From Streptomyces cavernicola (lineage in GTDB: Bacteria; Actinomycetota; Actinomycetes; Streptomycetales; Streptomycetaceae): a stretch of 64,000 nt of DNA. Below the pieces are notes generated by a model. The model was given only the letters and a program-made list of their open reading frames with translations, did not search any database and was not told the DNA's origin. Below, one piece after another: positions 51,533 through 63,702 of this stretch. The translations under genes were made by a program, and so were the position numbers. The DNA lies in the NCBI RefSeq assembly GCF_029968035.1, contig NZ_JASCIQ010000010.1, forward strand, positions 62,001 through 126,000. The letters run 5' to 3'. Within the stretch, counting starts at the first letter, position 1; every line of letters begins with the position of its first letter.

Positions 51533-52105
51533 ATGGTCATTCTGTCGCGCATCTACACCCGCACCGGGGACGACGGCACCACCGCTCTGGGCGACATGAG
51601 CCGCGCCCCCAAGACCGATCTGAGGATCGCGGCGTACGCGGACGCCAACGAGGCCAACGCCGCCCTCGGCACCGCGATCGCGCTCGGCCACCTCGGCGAG
51701 GAGATCGTCAAGGTCCTGACCCGCGTCCAGAACGACCTGTTCGACGTGGGCGCGGACCTCTCCACCCCGGTCGTCGAGAACCCGGAGTACCCGCCGCTGA
51801 GAGTCGAGCAGTCCTACGTCGACAAGCTGGAGGCGGACTGCGACCACTTCAACGAGCAGCTGGAGAAGCTCCGTTCGTTCATCCTGCCCGGCGGCACGCC
51901 CGGCGCGGCCCTGCTGCACCAGGCGTGCACGGTCGTGCGGCGGGCCGAGCGCTCCACGTGGGCGGCCCTCGAGGTGCACGGCGAGACGATGAACGCGCTG
52001 ACGGCCACGTATCTGAACCGCCTCTCCGACCTGCTGTTCATCCTGGCCCGGGTCGCCAACAAGGAGGTCGGGGACGTGCTGTGGGTGCCGGGCGGCGAGC
52101 GTTAG
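51533..52105 (+). CDS. PduO-type cob(I)alamin adenosyltransferase
   Basis: This is a 190-residue enzyme making adenosylcobalamin from ATP and cob(I)alamin. The family N-terminus (RIYTRTGDDGTTALGDMSRA) forms the ATP site, with ARNxxRRAE-type CTVVRRAERSTWAAL and the terminal YLNRLSDLLFILARVANKE. It supplies the cofactor for IcmA and methylmalonyl-CoA mutase. TAACCT 7 bases before the ATG and lack of a Shine-Dalgarno point to a leaderless message. It overlaps the convergent membrane-protein gene by 4 bases. No cobalamin riboswitch is evident upstream. Confidence 0.94.
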   Translation: MVILSRIYTRTGDDGTTALGDMSRAPKTDLRIAAYADANEANAALGTAIALGHLGEEIVKVLTRVQNDLFDVGADLSTPVVENPEYPPLRVEQSYVDKLEADCDHFNEQLEKLRSFILPGGTPGAALLHQACTVVRRAERSTWAALEVHGETMNALTATYLNRLSDLLFILARVANKEVGDVLWVPGGER

Positions 52106-52668
52106 CGCACGCTCGTGCGGGGCTCGGCTCCCTGGGGCGCCGGCTCCGTCTTCGGGAACAGCGTGTACGAGGCCGCGATCACCACGTTGATGCCGATGAC
52201 GAAGAGCATCTTCTGCTGCCACTGCTCGAGCGTGCCGGTCTGCCCCGCCTCCCCCACGTACCAGATCGCGCCCTGCAGCAGCCCCGTCGCGATCACCGCG
52301 GCCAGCACCCAGCGGGCCGCCAGCTTCCACTCGTGCACGGCTCGGGCCATGCCGTACCGGGGCGTGGCCGGCGGCGGGCCGTCGAAGAAGCGGTGGGCCA
52401 CGCGGACGTCGACCCACTTGATCGTGTAGTGGCCGAGCGCGACCGAGTAGCCGATGTAGACCGCTGCGAGGCCGTGCTTCCAGTCCGGCACCGCACCGCC
52501 CCGCAGGTCGATCGCGGTGGCCACGAACAGCACGACTTCGAGCAGCGGCTCGCAGAGCAGTACGGCGATGCTCGCGCGCGGCATCTTCGCCCCGTACCGC
52601 AGGGCGAGACCCAGCGCGAGCAGCACCCAGAAGCCGACCTCGCAGATGACGATGAGCGTGACGATCAC
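52102..52668 (-). CDS. Integral membrane protein of unknown function
   Basis: This is a 188-residue protein with about five hydrophobic segments (VIVTLIVICEVGFWVLLALG, ASIAVLLCEPLLEVVLFVAT, a YIGYSVALGHYTIKWVD region, AARWVLAAVIATGLLQGAIW, MLFVIGINVVIAASYTLFP). GTG 52668 has GAGGAGAG upstream. It is convergent with the adenosyltransferase and divergent from a histidine kinase gene. A sensor or transport role is possible, but nothing in the sequence shows it. Confidence 0.8.
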   Translation of the reverse strand: MIVTLIVICEVGFWVLLALGLALRYGAKMPRASIAVLLCEPLLEVVLFVATAIDLRGGAVPDWKHGLAAVYIGYSVALGHYTIKWVDVRVAHRFFDGPPPATPRYGMARAVHEWKLAARWVLAAVIATGLLQGAIWYVGEAGQTGTLEQWQQKMLFVIGINVVIAASYTLFPKTEPAPQGAEPRTSVR

Positions 52669-52829
52669 GGGACTCTCCTCTCGCGGTCCCTCAAGCGTCC
52701 CGCCCGCCGCGCGGGCCTTCGTCGTCTGCACAGACGAAGTCCGCGTACATCGAAGGATGCAGTCCCGGCCGCTCCCCCATCGACCCGCGTACGGACGCCA
52801 CGGCCGGGTCCGCCGTGTTGGATGGACGG

Positions 52830-54104
52830 GTGACTTCCGAGAGCCCGCCCCGCGCGGCGGACCGCCCGCAGGAATCGCAGGCACCGCCGCGCCGTGCGCC
52901 CCTGCCCCGGCCGCACCGCGTCGACGTCCTGATCGCCGTGTCCGGACTCCTCGGCGGCTTCGGCCTGTGGGGCCTCGGCATCGGGCTGCGCACACCGCCG
53001 TTCCCGGCGCTCCCGGACGCCTGGCTGCTGCTGCCGCTGGTCCTGATGTCCGCCCTGGAGCTGCTGCGCCGCACGCTCCCGCAGACCGCGCTCGCGCTGG
53101 GCACGCTGCTGCTCGTGGCCGACCAGCTCACGCCCGGCAGCCTGGTCACGATCATCCTCTTCGCGGACCTCGCGTACGCGGCAGTGCTCTACGGCTCGCC
53201 CGCCGCCGCCCGGCGCATCCCGTGGACCACCGGTCTGGTCACGGTCGGCTCGACGATCGGGTTCCTGGCCTGGTTCCAGGAGCCCGAGGCCGTGCTGCTC
53301 GGCGTCATGATCGGGCTCGTCGGCTTCGCGCCCGCCACCACCGGAGCGATCGTCCGCAACCACCGGGACGCCGCCGAGACCGCCCGCCTGCGGGCCGAAC
53401 AGACCGCGCTGCTCGCCGAGATGGACCGCACCCAGGCCGTCACCGCCGAGCGCGCCCGGATGGCCCGCGAGCTGCACGACATGGTCGCCAACCACCTCTC
53501 GGCGATCGCCATCCACTCCACGGCCGCGCTCTCCCTCGACGACCCGGGCACCACCCGCGACGCCCTCGGCGTGATCCGCGAGAACAGCGTCGAAGGACTG
53601 GCCGAGATGCGCCGCCTCATCGGCCTGCTCCGGGACGGCAGCGACGACCACGAGCCCGCCGCCGCCCCCACCCTCGACGGCCTCGCCGCCCTCGCCGAAC
53701 AGGCCCGCGCCAACGGCCTCGACGTCACGCTCGACGGCCCCTCGCTCGACGGCCGCACGCTCGCCGACCACCGCCGCACCCGCTCCCCCCGCCTCCCGGC
53801 CCCGGTCGAGCTGGCCGCGTACCGGATCGTCCAGGAGTCCCTCACCAACGCCCTCAAGCACGCCGCGCCCGGACCGGTCCACGTCGCCCTGAGCCTCCCG
53901 GGCGAGACCCTCACGGTGACGGTGACCAGCCCGTTCGGCGACCCGTCGGGGCCGCGCGCGCCGGGCTCGGGGGCCGGGCTCGTCGGCATGCGGGAGCGGG
54001 CGTCGCTGCTCGGCGGGGAGTTCGAGGCGGGCCCGCGCGAGGACGCCGACGGCACGATCTGGTACGTACGGGCCGCGCTGCCCGTGGAAGGAGGAAGCGA
54101 ATGA
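52830..54104 (+). CDS. NarL/LiaS-type sensor histidine kinase
   Basis: This is a 424-residue kinase. Four to five TM helices (about residues 35-165) precede a HisKA_3 domain with ERARMARELHDMVANHLSAI (phospho-His) and a HATPase with ESLTNALKHA (N box) and GAGLVGMRERA (G box). The usual D-x-G box before the G box is missing, replaced by VTVTSPFGDPSG, so catalytic activity may be atypical. GTG 52830 is chosen, with GTG 52815 an alternative; neither has a clear ribosome binding site. It is coupled by ATGA to the response regulator. Confidence 0.88.
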   Translation: MTSESPPRAADRPQESQAPPRRAPLPRPHRVDVLIAVSGLLGGFGLWGLGIGLRTPPFPALPDAWLLLPLVLMSALELLRRTLPQTALALGTLLLVADQLTPGSLVTIILFADLAYAAVLYGSPAAARRIPWTTGLVTVGSTIGFLAWFQEPEAVLLGVMIGLVGFAPATTGAIVRNHRDAAETARLRAEQTALLAEMDRTQAVTAERARMARELHDMVANHLSAIAIHSTAALSLDDPGTTRDALGVIRENSVEGLAEMRRLIGLLRDGSDDHEPAAAPTLDGLAALAEQARANGLDVTLDGPSLDGRTLADHRRTRSPRLPAPVELAAYRIVQESLTNALKHAAPGPVHVALSLPGETLTVTVTSPFGDPSGPRAPGSGAGLVGMRERASLLGGEFEAGPREDADGTIWYVRAALPVEGGSE

Positions 54105-54736
54105 TCCGGGTCCTGGTCGCCGAGGACCAGTCGGCGGTACGCGCCGGACTCGTCCTGATCCTGGGCAGTGCCCCGGACATCGAGGTCGTCGGCGAGGCGG
54201 CGGACGGCGCGGAGGCGGTGGCCCGCGCCCGCGAACTGCGCCCCGATCTGGTCCTGATGGACGTCCAGATGCCCCGCGTCGACGGCGTGACCGCCACCCG
54301 TCAGGTAGTCGCCGAGCAGCTGGCCGACGTCCTGGTCCTCACCACGTTCGACCTGGACGAGTACGTCTTCGGGGCGCTGCGCGCCGGCGCCGCCGGGTTC
54401 CTCCTCAAGAACACCGAGGCGGCCGACCTCCTTGACGCGGTGCGCACGGTCGCGCGCGGCGAAGGCCTGATCGCCCCCGCGGTGACCCGCCGCCTGATCG
54501 CCGAGTTCGCCGCCCGCACCCCCAACGCCCCTGCCCCGGCCGCCCTGGACACCCTCACCCGCCGCGAACGCGAGGTCCTCGGCTGCCTCGGCCAGGGCCT
54601 CTCCAACGCGGAGATCGCGGTACGCCTGGACATGGCGGAGGCCACGGTGAAAACCCATGTGAGCCGCCTGCTCGCCAAACTCAACCTACGCAGCCGGGTC
54701 CAAGCAGCAGTGCTGGCCCAGGAGTTGAGCACCTGA
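54101..54736 (+). CDS. NarL/LuxR-type response regulator
   Basis: This is a 211-residue regulator. The receiver has the Asp in LVLMDVQMPRVDGVTATRQ and the switch Lys in GFLLKNTEAADLL. The LuxR HTH is LTRREREVLGCLGQGLSNAE with EATVKTHVSRLLAKLNLRSR. Its start overlaps the kinase stop (ATGA). It is followed by repeat block 6. The stimulus and targets are unknown. Confidence 0.94.
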   Translation: MIRVLVAEDQSAVRAGLVLILGSAPDIEVVGEAADGAEAVARARELRPDLVLMDVQMPRVDGVTATRQVVAEQLADVLVLTTFDLDEYVFGALRAGAAGFLLKNTEAADLLDAVRTVARGEGLIAPAVTRRLIAEFAARTPNAPAPAALDTLTRREREVLGCLGQGLSNAEIAVRLDMAEATVKTHVSRLLAKLNLRSRVQAAVLAQELST

Positions 54737-55303
54737 CAGCCCCCCGCAACCAGTCTTCTTCCCCCACCCCGCCCCTTCCCGAAAGTCCTCGCCGGACAGG
54801 CCTCCTCAAACGCCGGAGGGGCTGAAATATGCGGGCTGGGGCTGGATTCAGCCCCAGCAGGGGCGGCTCTTAAGGGGCGCGGGGCTGCGACATCTGCGAC
54901 TCCGCCACGTGGGCGCGACCAGCCACAACGCACCGGCAGCCGAACAACAACCGGGGCCGGGGTGAAGCCCCCGATAGGGGCGCGGGGAACTGCGCGACCA
55001 GCCACGACGACGCGGGCAGCCGAACGACGGCTTGGGGTTTGGGGCGCAGCCCAGTTGTTTTCAGGGGCGCGGGGAACTGCGCGACCAGCCACGACGGCGC
55101 AGCAGCCGAACAACTACCCGGGGGCTGGGGGCGAAGCCCCAGCCAGGGGCGCGGGGCTGTGACATCTGCGGCTCCGCCGCGTGGGCGCGACCAGCCACGA
55201 CGGCGCGGCAGACAAAATGCAACCGGGAACGGGGCGAAGCCCCGAGAGCAGGGGCCAGGGGCGGCAGCCCCAGGCAGGGAGGGCGAGGGAGGCACAGCCT
55301 CCG
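54737..55303. repeat. Mosaic GC-rich repeat block 6 (convergent intergenic)
   Basis: The left end is CCCCGCCCCTTCCCGAAAGT (near 54768), with CAAACGCCGGAGGGGCTG at 54809. Units start at 54874 (long form), 54977 and 55064 (short form) and 55146 (long form). Each is followed by an AGCCGAACAACAACCGG-type spacer and a GGGGCGAAGCCCC hairpin. It fills the gap between the convergent response-regulator and DUF2550 genes. Confidence 0.87.
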
Positions 55304-55750
55304 TCAAGCAACGTTGACCCGCTGGCCCGGCGGCGCCGCCTCCAACCACGCCAGGAACCCGGTCAACGCATCCTCGCTCATGGCGAGTTCGATCCGCGTC
55401 CCCTCATGCGTACACCCGAGAACAATCGCATCGGAGAGCAGCGCCAGCTCCTCCTCCCCGTCGGGCGCACGCCGATCCACGACCTCGATCGCGGAGCGTT
55501 CCAGCACCCGCCGCGGCCGCGGCGCATACGAAAAGACCCGGAACCAGGCGATCCGATCGCCGTTGTACCGGGCCACCCCATAGCTCCAGCCCTTGCCGGA
55601 CGTATCCCCCGGCTCGGGCGCGTTCCACCGCAGGGAACAGTCGAAGGTGCCGCCGGAGCGCTGGATCAGGCGCCTGCGCAGCCCGAAGACGAAGAGCCCC
55701 ACCAACACGAGCACGACCACCAGCGCGCACACAACCACAGCGAGGATCAT
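55304..55750 (-). CDS. DUF2550 family membrane-anchored protein
   Basis: This is a 148-residue protein with one N-terminal TM helix (AVVVCALVVVLVLVGLFVFG), a basic stop-transfer (LRRRLIQRSGG) and a cytoplasmic beta-rich domain (TFDCSLRW, GWSYGVARYNGDRIAWFRVF). It matches DUF2550, conserved downstream of atpC in actinobacteria. The function is unknown. ATG 55750 is 9 bases after GGAGG; a GTG at 55756 is the alternative start. It lies 130 bases downstream of atpC on the same strand. Confidence 0.87.
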   Translation of the reverse strand: MILAVVVCALVVVLVLVGLFVFGLRRRLIQRSGGTFDCSLRWNAPEPGDTSGKGWSYGVARYNGDRIAWFRVFSYAPRPRRVLERSAIEVVDRRAPDGEEELALLSDAIVLGCTHEGTRIELAMSEDALTGFLAWLEAAPPGQRVNVA

Positions 55751-55880
55751 CGGCACCGACCTCCTCGCTCCGTCCAGTCACGCAAACCGACCATGCACCT
55801 GCATCGCCTCAGCCGCGGCCCGGTCCGGATCGCTCCGGTCCTGGCCGCGGCTGAGTCACACACTCCGCGTCGCGCTCTCG

Positions 55881-56261
55881 TCAGCGCGCCGCCACCGCAC
55901 GAAGGCGGACGTCAGCGCGCCGCTCGGCGGCCGCGTCGGCCTCCGACTTCGCACGCTCCAGCGCCCGCTCCGCACGCTGAACATCGATCTCGTCGGCCAT
56001 CTCCACGATCTCGGCAAGCAGCGAAAGCTTGTTGTCCGCGAACGAGATGAAACCGCCGTGCACCGCGGCGACGATCGTGCCGATCTCCTCGGAGGTCGTA
56101 CGGATCGTCACAGGGCCCGACTCCAGCACACCGAGCAGCGGCTGGTGACCGGGCATGACGCCGATGTCGCCGGACGTGGTGCGCGCCACGACCAGGGTGG
56201 CCTCGCCGGACCAGACCTGGCGGTCGGCGGCGACCAGCTCGACGTGCAGCTCAGCAGCCAA
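55881..56261 (-). CDS. atpC: ATP synthase epsilon subunit
   Basis: This is the 126-residue F1 epsilon subunit, which couples rotation to regulation. The N-terminal beta-sandwich (MAAELHVELVAADRQVWSGE, IGVMPGHQPLLGVLESGPV) and C-terminal helices (VQRAERALERAKSEADAAAE) are complete. The start is a rare TTG at 56261, preceded by GAGGAGC; no in-frame ATG precedes the first strand. It is the last gene of the atp operon. Confidence 0.95.
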   Translation of the reverse strand: MAAELHVELVAADRQVWSGEATLVVARTTSGDIGVMPGHQPLLGVLESGPVTIRTTSEEIGTIVAAVHGGFISFADNKLSLLAEIVEMADEIDVQRAERALERAKSEADAAAERRADVRLRAVAAR

Positions 56262-56372
56262 GGGTGGCTCCTCGGGTCACCACCCGGCGGGTTCTGCCGG
56301 GTGTTGGGTCAAATTCTAGTAGGCGTACCGGGAGGGGCAGGACGCACCCGCCCCTCCCGTGAGTCAGCGGAC

Positions 56373-58732
<2,360 letters not shown>

Positions 58733-58752
58733 GAGTCAGGTCCCTTCCGTCG

Positions 58753-60351
58753 TCACTTGGAGACGTCGACGGCTGCCGGAGCGTCCTCGCCGATCAGCTT
58801 GCCGTCGGAGGTCTCGAACTGCTTCTTGAACTCCGCGATGGCGTCCGCGACGGCCGTGAGGGTGTCGTCGGACATCTTGCCGCCCTCCTTGATGGAGGTC
58901 ATCAGACCCTGCTCCTTGCGGTGCAGGTGGTCGAGGAGCTCGCGCTCGAAGCGGCGGATGTCGGCGACCGGCACGTCGTCCATCTTGCCGGTGGTGCCGG
59001 CCCAGACGGAGACGACCTGGTCCTCGGTCGGCATCGGCTGGTACTGAGCCTGCTTGAGCAGCTCGACCATGCGCTGACCGCGCTCCAGCTGGGCCTTCGA
59101 CGCGGCGTCCAGGTCGGAGCCGAAGGCGGCGAACGCCTCGAGCTCACGGAACTGGGCGAGGTCCACGCGGAGACGGCCGGAGACCTGCTTCATCGCCTTG
59201 TGCTGCGCGGAACCACCGACTCGGGAGACGGAGATACCGACGTTCAGCGCGGGGCGCTGACCGGCGTTGAAGAGGTCCGACTCCAGGAAGCACTGGCCGT
59301 CGGTGATGGAGATGACGTTGGTCGGAATGAACGCCGACACGTCGTTCGCCTTGGTCTCGACAATCGGCAGACCGGTCATCGAGCCCTTGCCCATCTCGTC
59401 CGAGAGCTTGGCGCAGCGCTCGAGGAGGCGGGAGTGCAGGTAGAAGACGTCACCCGGGTAGGCCTCGCGGCCCGGCGGACGACGGAGCAGCAGGGACACG
59501 GCGCGGTAGGCGTCGGCCTGCTTCGAGAGGTCGTCGAAGATGATGAGGACGTGCTTGCCCTCGTACATCCACTGCTGGCCGATGGCCGAACCGGTGTAGG
59601 GGGCCAGGTACTTGAAGCCCGCCGGGTCGGACGCCGGGGCGGCGACGATCGTCGTGTACTCGAGGGCGCCGGCCTCTTCGAGGGCACCACGCACGGAGGC
59701 GATGGTCGAGCCCTTCTGACCGATGGCGACGTAGATGCAGCGGACCTGCTTGTTCACGTCACCGGAGCGCCAGTTGTCGCGCTGGTTGATGATCGTGTCG
59801 ACGGCCAGGGCGGTCTTGCCGGTCTGGCGGTCACCGATGATCAGCTGACGCTGACCACGGCCGATCGGGGTCATCGCGTCGACGGCCTTGTAGCCGGTCT
59901 CCATCGGCTCGTGCACCGACTTGCGCTGCATGACCGTGGGGGCCTGCAGCTCGAGGGCGCGGCGGCCGGTGGTCTCGATCTCGCCGAGGCCGTCGATCGG
60001 GTTGCCGAGCGGGTCGACGACACGGCCGAGGTAGCCCTCGCCGACGGCGACCGACAGGACCTCGCCGGTACGGGAGACCGACTGGCCCTCTTCAATACCG
60101 CTGAACTCGCCGAGGACGATCGAACCGATCTCGCGCTCTTCGAGGTTCAGAGCGAGACCGAGGGTGCCGTCCTCGAACTTCAGCAGCTCGTTGGCCATGG
60201 CCGAGGGCAGGCCCTCGACCTTCGCGATGCCATCGCCGGCCAGGGTGACCGTACCGACCTCCTCGCGCGAGGCCGCGTCCGGCTTGTACGCCTGGACAAA
60301 GTTCTCCAGCGCGTCCCGGATCTCCTCCGGCCGGATCGTGAGCTCCGCCAT
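58753..60351 (-). CDS. atpA: ATP synthase alpha subunit
   Basis: This is the 532-residue non-catalytic nucleotide-binding F1 subunit. It has P-loop [22 protein letters not shown]-type [31 protein letters not shown] and the signature [20 protein letters not shown]. The start ATG 60351 opens [18 protein letters not shown]. The 151-bp gap from atpH contains small hairpins and may set the higher alpha/beta dosage. Confidence 0.97.
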   Translation of the reverse strand: MAELTIRPEEIRDALENFVQAYKPDAASREEVGTVTLAGDGIAKVEGLPSAMANELLKFEDGTLGLALNLEEREIGSIVLGEFSGIEEGQSVSRTGEVLSVAVGEGYLGRVVDPLGNPIDGLGEIETTGRRALELQAPTVMQRKSVHEPMETGYKAVDAMTPIGRGQRQLIIGDRQTGKTALAVDTIINQRDNWRSGDVNKQVRCIYVAIGQKGSTIASVRGALEEAGALEYTTIVAAPASDPAGFKYLAPYTGSAIGQQWMYEGKHVLIIFDDLSKQADAYRAVSLLLRRPPGREAYPGDVFYLHSRLLERCAKLSDEMGKGSMTGLPIVETKANDVSAFIPTNVISITDGQCFLESDLFNAGQRPALNVGISVSRVGGSAQHKAMKQVSGRLRVDLAQFRELEAFAAFGSDLDAASKAQLERGQRMVELLKQAQYQPMPTEDQVVSVWAGTTGKMDDVPVADIRRFERELLDHLHRKEQGLMTSIKEGGKMSDDTLTAVADAIAEFKKQFETSDGKLIGEDAPAAVDVSK

Positions 60352-60398
60352 CTGGGTTCCCTGCTCTCCTTGTTGGGCCCGAAGTTTTCTTGGGGGGT

Positions 60399-60443
60399 CT
60401 GGGGTCAGCCCCCAGGAATCCTCTGCACGGCCCAACTCGGGCC
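60399..60443 (-). promoter_or_regulatory. Two small hairpins in the atpH-atpA gap
   Basis: CTGGGG/CCCCAG (60399-60415) and GGCCC/GGGCC (60429-60443) can form adjacent short stems upstream of atpA. They might protect or delimit the distal part of the polycistronic message. Confidence 0.3.
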
Positions 60444-60502
60444 GTAGTCATGCTTGTTGAGTTGATTCGCCGAGCGATACGCCCGGGTCGACCGTGTGGT
60501 CG

Positions 60503-61318
60503 TCAGCCGGCCATGCGGCGGCTCGCGTCCTCGAGCCGGTCCGCGATGGAGCCGTTGATGACCTCGTCGCCCACCTGCACCCTGATCCCGCCGAGGACCT
60601 CGGGGTCCACGTCGAGGTTGAGGTGCATCTGCCGGCCGTACAGCTTGGCCAGCGAACCCGCCAGCTTCTGCTTCTGCCCGTCGGACAGCGGCACGGCCGA
60701 GGTGACGATCGCGACCGTGCGGTCCCGGCGGTCCGCGGCAAGCTTGGACAGGGACTCGAGTCCCGCTTCCAGGCTACGTCCCCGCGGGTGGGTCACCAGT
60801 CGCGTGACCAGTCGCTCCGTCGTGGCCTCCGCACGGCCGCCGAGCAGGCTGCGCAGCAGCTCGCCCTTGGCCGATCCGGCGGCGGTACGGCTGGTCAGCG
60901 CGGCCCGCAGCTCGGTGCTGGAGGAGACGATCCGCCCGAAGCGGAACAGCTCGTCCTCGACGTTGTCGAGCTTGCCGGCGCGCTGCGCGGCAGTGAGGTC
61001 GGCGACATTGGCCAGCTCTTCGAGAGCGTCGACCAGGTCACGCGACTGCGACCAGCGGGAGCGGACGACGCCTGCCACCAGGTCGGCGGTCTCGGCGGAG
61101 ACCTGTCCGCCGAGCACCCGGCCGATGAGCTCGGCCTTCGCCTCAGCGGCCTGCGCCGGGTCGGTCAGGACCCGACGCAGCGACACCTCGCGGTCGAGCA
61201 GCGCGGTGACGGCGGCCAGCTCGTCCGCGAGCGCGGCGGCGTCGACCGACGTGTTGTCGGTCAGCGCGTCGAGACGCTCACGTGCGGCGGCCAGTGCCTC
61301 GCGGCTCGCTCCGTTCAT
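60503..61318 (-). CDS. atpH: ATP synthase delta subunit
   Basis: This is a 271-residue OSCP-like peripheral stalk subunit, longer than E. coli delta (177) because actinobacterial versions have an extended N-terminal part. The core has AVTALLDREVSLRRVLTDPA and the C-terminal GSLAKLYGRQMHLNLDVDPE and GGIRVQVGDEVINGSIADRL. It overlaps atpF by ATGA. It links F1 to subunit b. Confidence 0.95.
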   Translation of the reverse strand: MNGASREALAAARERLDALTDNTSVDAAALADELAAVTALLDREVSLRRVLTDPAQAAEAKAELIGRVLGGQVSAETADLVAGVVRSRWSQSRDLVDALEELANVADLTAAQRAGKLDNVEDELFRFGRIVSSSTELRAALTSRTAAGSAKGELLRSLLGGRAEATTERLVTRLVTHPRGRSLEAGLESLSKLAADRRDRTVAIVTSAVPLSDGQKQKLAGSLAKLYGRQMHLNLDVDPEVLGGIRVQVGDEVINGSIADRLEDASRRMAG

Positions 61319-61863
61319 CGCGCGGCCTCGGCCTTCTCCTCGAGCTCGTCGAGGAAGCGGTCGATGGTGCGGCTCTGCCGGGCGTGGTCCTCGAGGGACT
61401 CGCCGACGAGCTTGCCGGCCAGGGTGGTGGCCAGCTGGCCGACGTCCTGACGCAGCGACTGCGATGCGGCCTTGCGATCCGCGGCGATCTGCGCGTGGCC
61501 GGCAGCGATGATCTCCTCACGCTGCCGCTGGCCCTCGACGCGCATCTCGGCGATGAGCTGAGCACCCTGCTCCTGCGCCTCCTGGCGCAGTCGCGCGGCC
61601 TCGTGCCGAGCCTCGGCGAGCTGAGCCTTGTACTGCTCGAGCACGCTCTGGGCCTCGGTCTGGGCGGCCTCGGCCTTCTCGATACCGCCTTCGATCGCCT
61701 CCCGGCGCTGCTCCAGAACCTTGTTGATGTTCGGGAGGAGCTTCTTCCAGAAGAAGAAGAAGACGATGGCGAAGGCAACGGTGCCGACGAGCAGCTCGGG
61801 GCCGGGCGGGACGAGCGGGTTCTGCTCTTCCTCGGCCGCCAGCTGCACCAGGTTGGCGATCAC
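61315..61863 (-). CDS. atpF: ATP synthase subunit b
   Basis: This is the 182-residue peripheral stalk subunit, with one N-terminal TM helix (LLVGTVAFAIVFFFFWKKLL) followed by a long Ala/Glu/Arg-rich amphipathic helix. The start is probably the GTG at 61863, giving MIANLVQLAAEEEQ; AAAGG lies upstream. It is coupled to atpH. Confidence 0.95.
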   Translation of the reverse strand: MIANLVQLAAEEEQNPLVPPGPELLVGTVAFAIVFFFFWKKLLPNINKVLEQRREAIEGGIEKAEAAQTEAQSVLEQYKAQLAEARHEAARLRQEAQEQGAQLIAEMRVEGQRQREEIIAAGHAQIAADRKAASQSLRQDVGQLATTLAGKLVGESLEDHARQSRTIDRFLDELEEKAEAAR

Positions 61864-61903
61864 ATCAGTGCCTTTCGTCTAAAGAGTGTCAGGTGGCTAG
61901 TTC

Positions 61904-63036
<1,133 letters not shown>

Positions 63037-63264
63037 CGCGGGCTCCTTCGGCGTGACGCATAAGTACGGCAACCTCGTTGTGTCGGCGCGGCGTGCAGCC
63101 GCGAGTCGGCACCGGTCTGGTGTTTCGGATATGGGGGCGGCGGCTATCAGGCGTTGAGCCTCGCGATGAAGCAGGCGTCAGCTCAGTTGCCCGCGCCCGC
63201 AGTGCCGCAGTTGGCACCGGACGATAGCAGGAGTTCTTACGGCTCTTTATCCCGGCCCTACCTG

Positions 63265-63702
63265 TCATGACGAAGACCCCGACTTGTCGTTCTTCGTGGC
63301 GTCCGAAGAGTCGGGGTCAATGTAGAAAATCTTCGCCTTGAGGTGGGCGCGGGCCTGTGCGGCAACCCATACGACAGCGGCAACGATGATCGTCGCGGCG
63401 AAAGCCTTCGGGTTGAAGAGAGTCGTGTTCTTGAAGATGGCGACGAACACGAACAGCACCAGCAACTGCGTCACATAGAGCAGCAGTCCCATGGCCTGGA
63501 ACAGGTGCGGAAAGTGCTTGGCCGTGAACTGCAGGCCGAGAATCCCGAGCCCCATGAAGAGGCACACCACCGCGGTCGCGACGACAGCACCGATCGCTCC
63601 CTCGCCACCGGCGACGATTCCACTGACGACAGCGGCGATGGCGCCGACGGCGACGGTGGGCACGACGATGGGCACGAGAGTTCGGGCGTCATTGGACTGC
63701 AT
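63265..63702 (-). CDS. atpI: ATP synthase accessory protein I (AtpI)
   Basis: This is a 145-residue, four-TM protein, the first gene of the operon. It matches the actinobacterial AtpI length (S. coelicolor about 145) and topology (LVPIVVPTVAVGAIAAVVSG, VVCLFMGLGILGLQFTAKHF). AtpI helps assemble the c-ring in other bacteria. ATG 63702 follows GGAG by 8 bases. Confidence 0.92.
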   Translation of the reverse strand: MQSNDARTLVPIVVPTVAVGAIAAVVSGIVAGGEGAIGAVVATAVVCLFMGLGILGLQFTAKHFPHLFQAMGLLLYVTQLLVLFVFVAIFKNTTLFNPKAFAATIIVAAVVWVAAQARAHLKAKIFYIDPDSSDATKNDKSGSSS

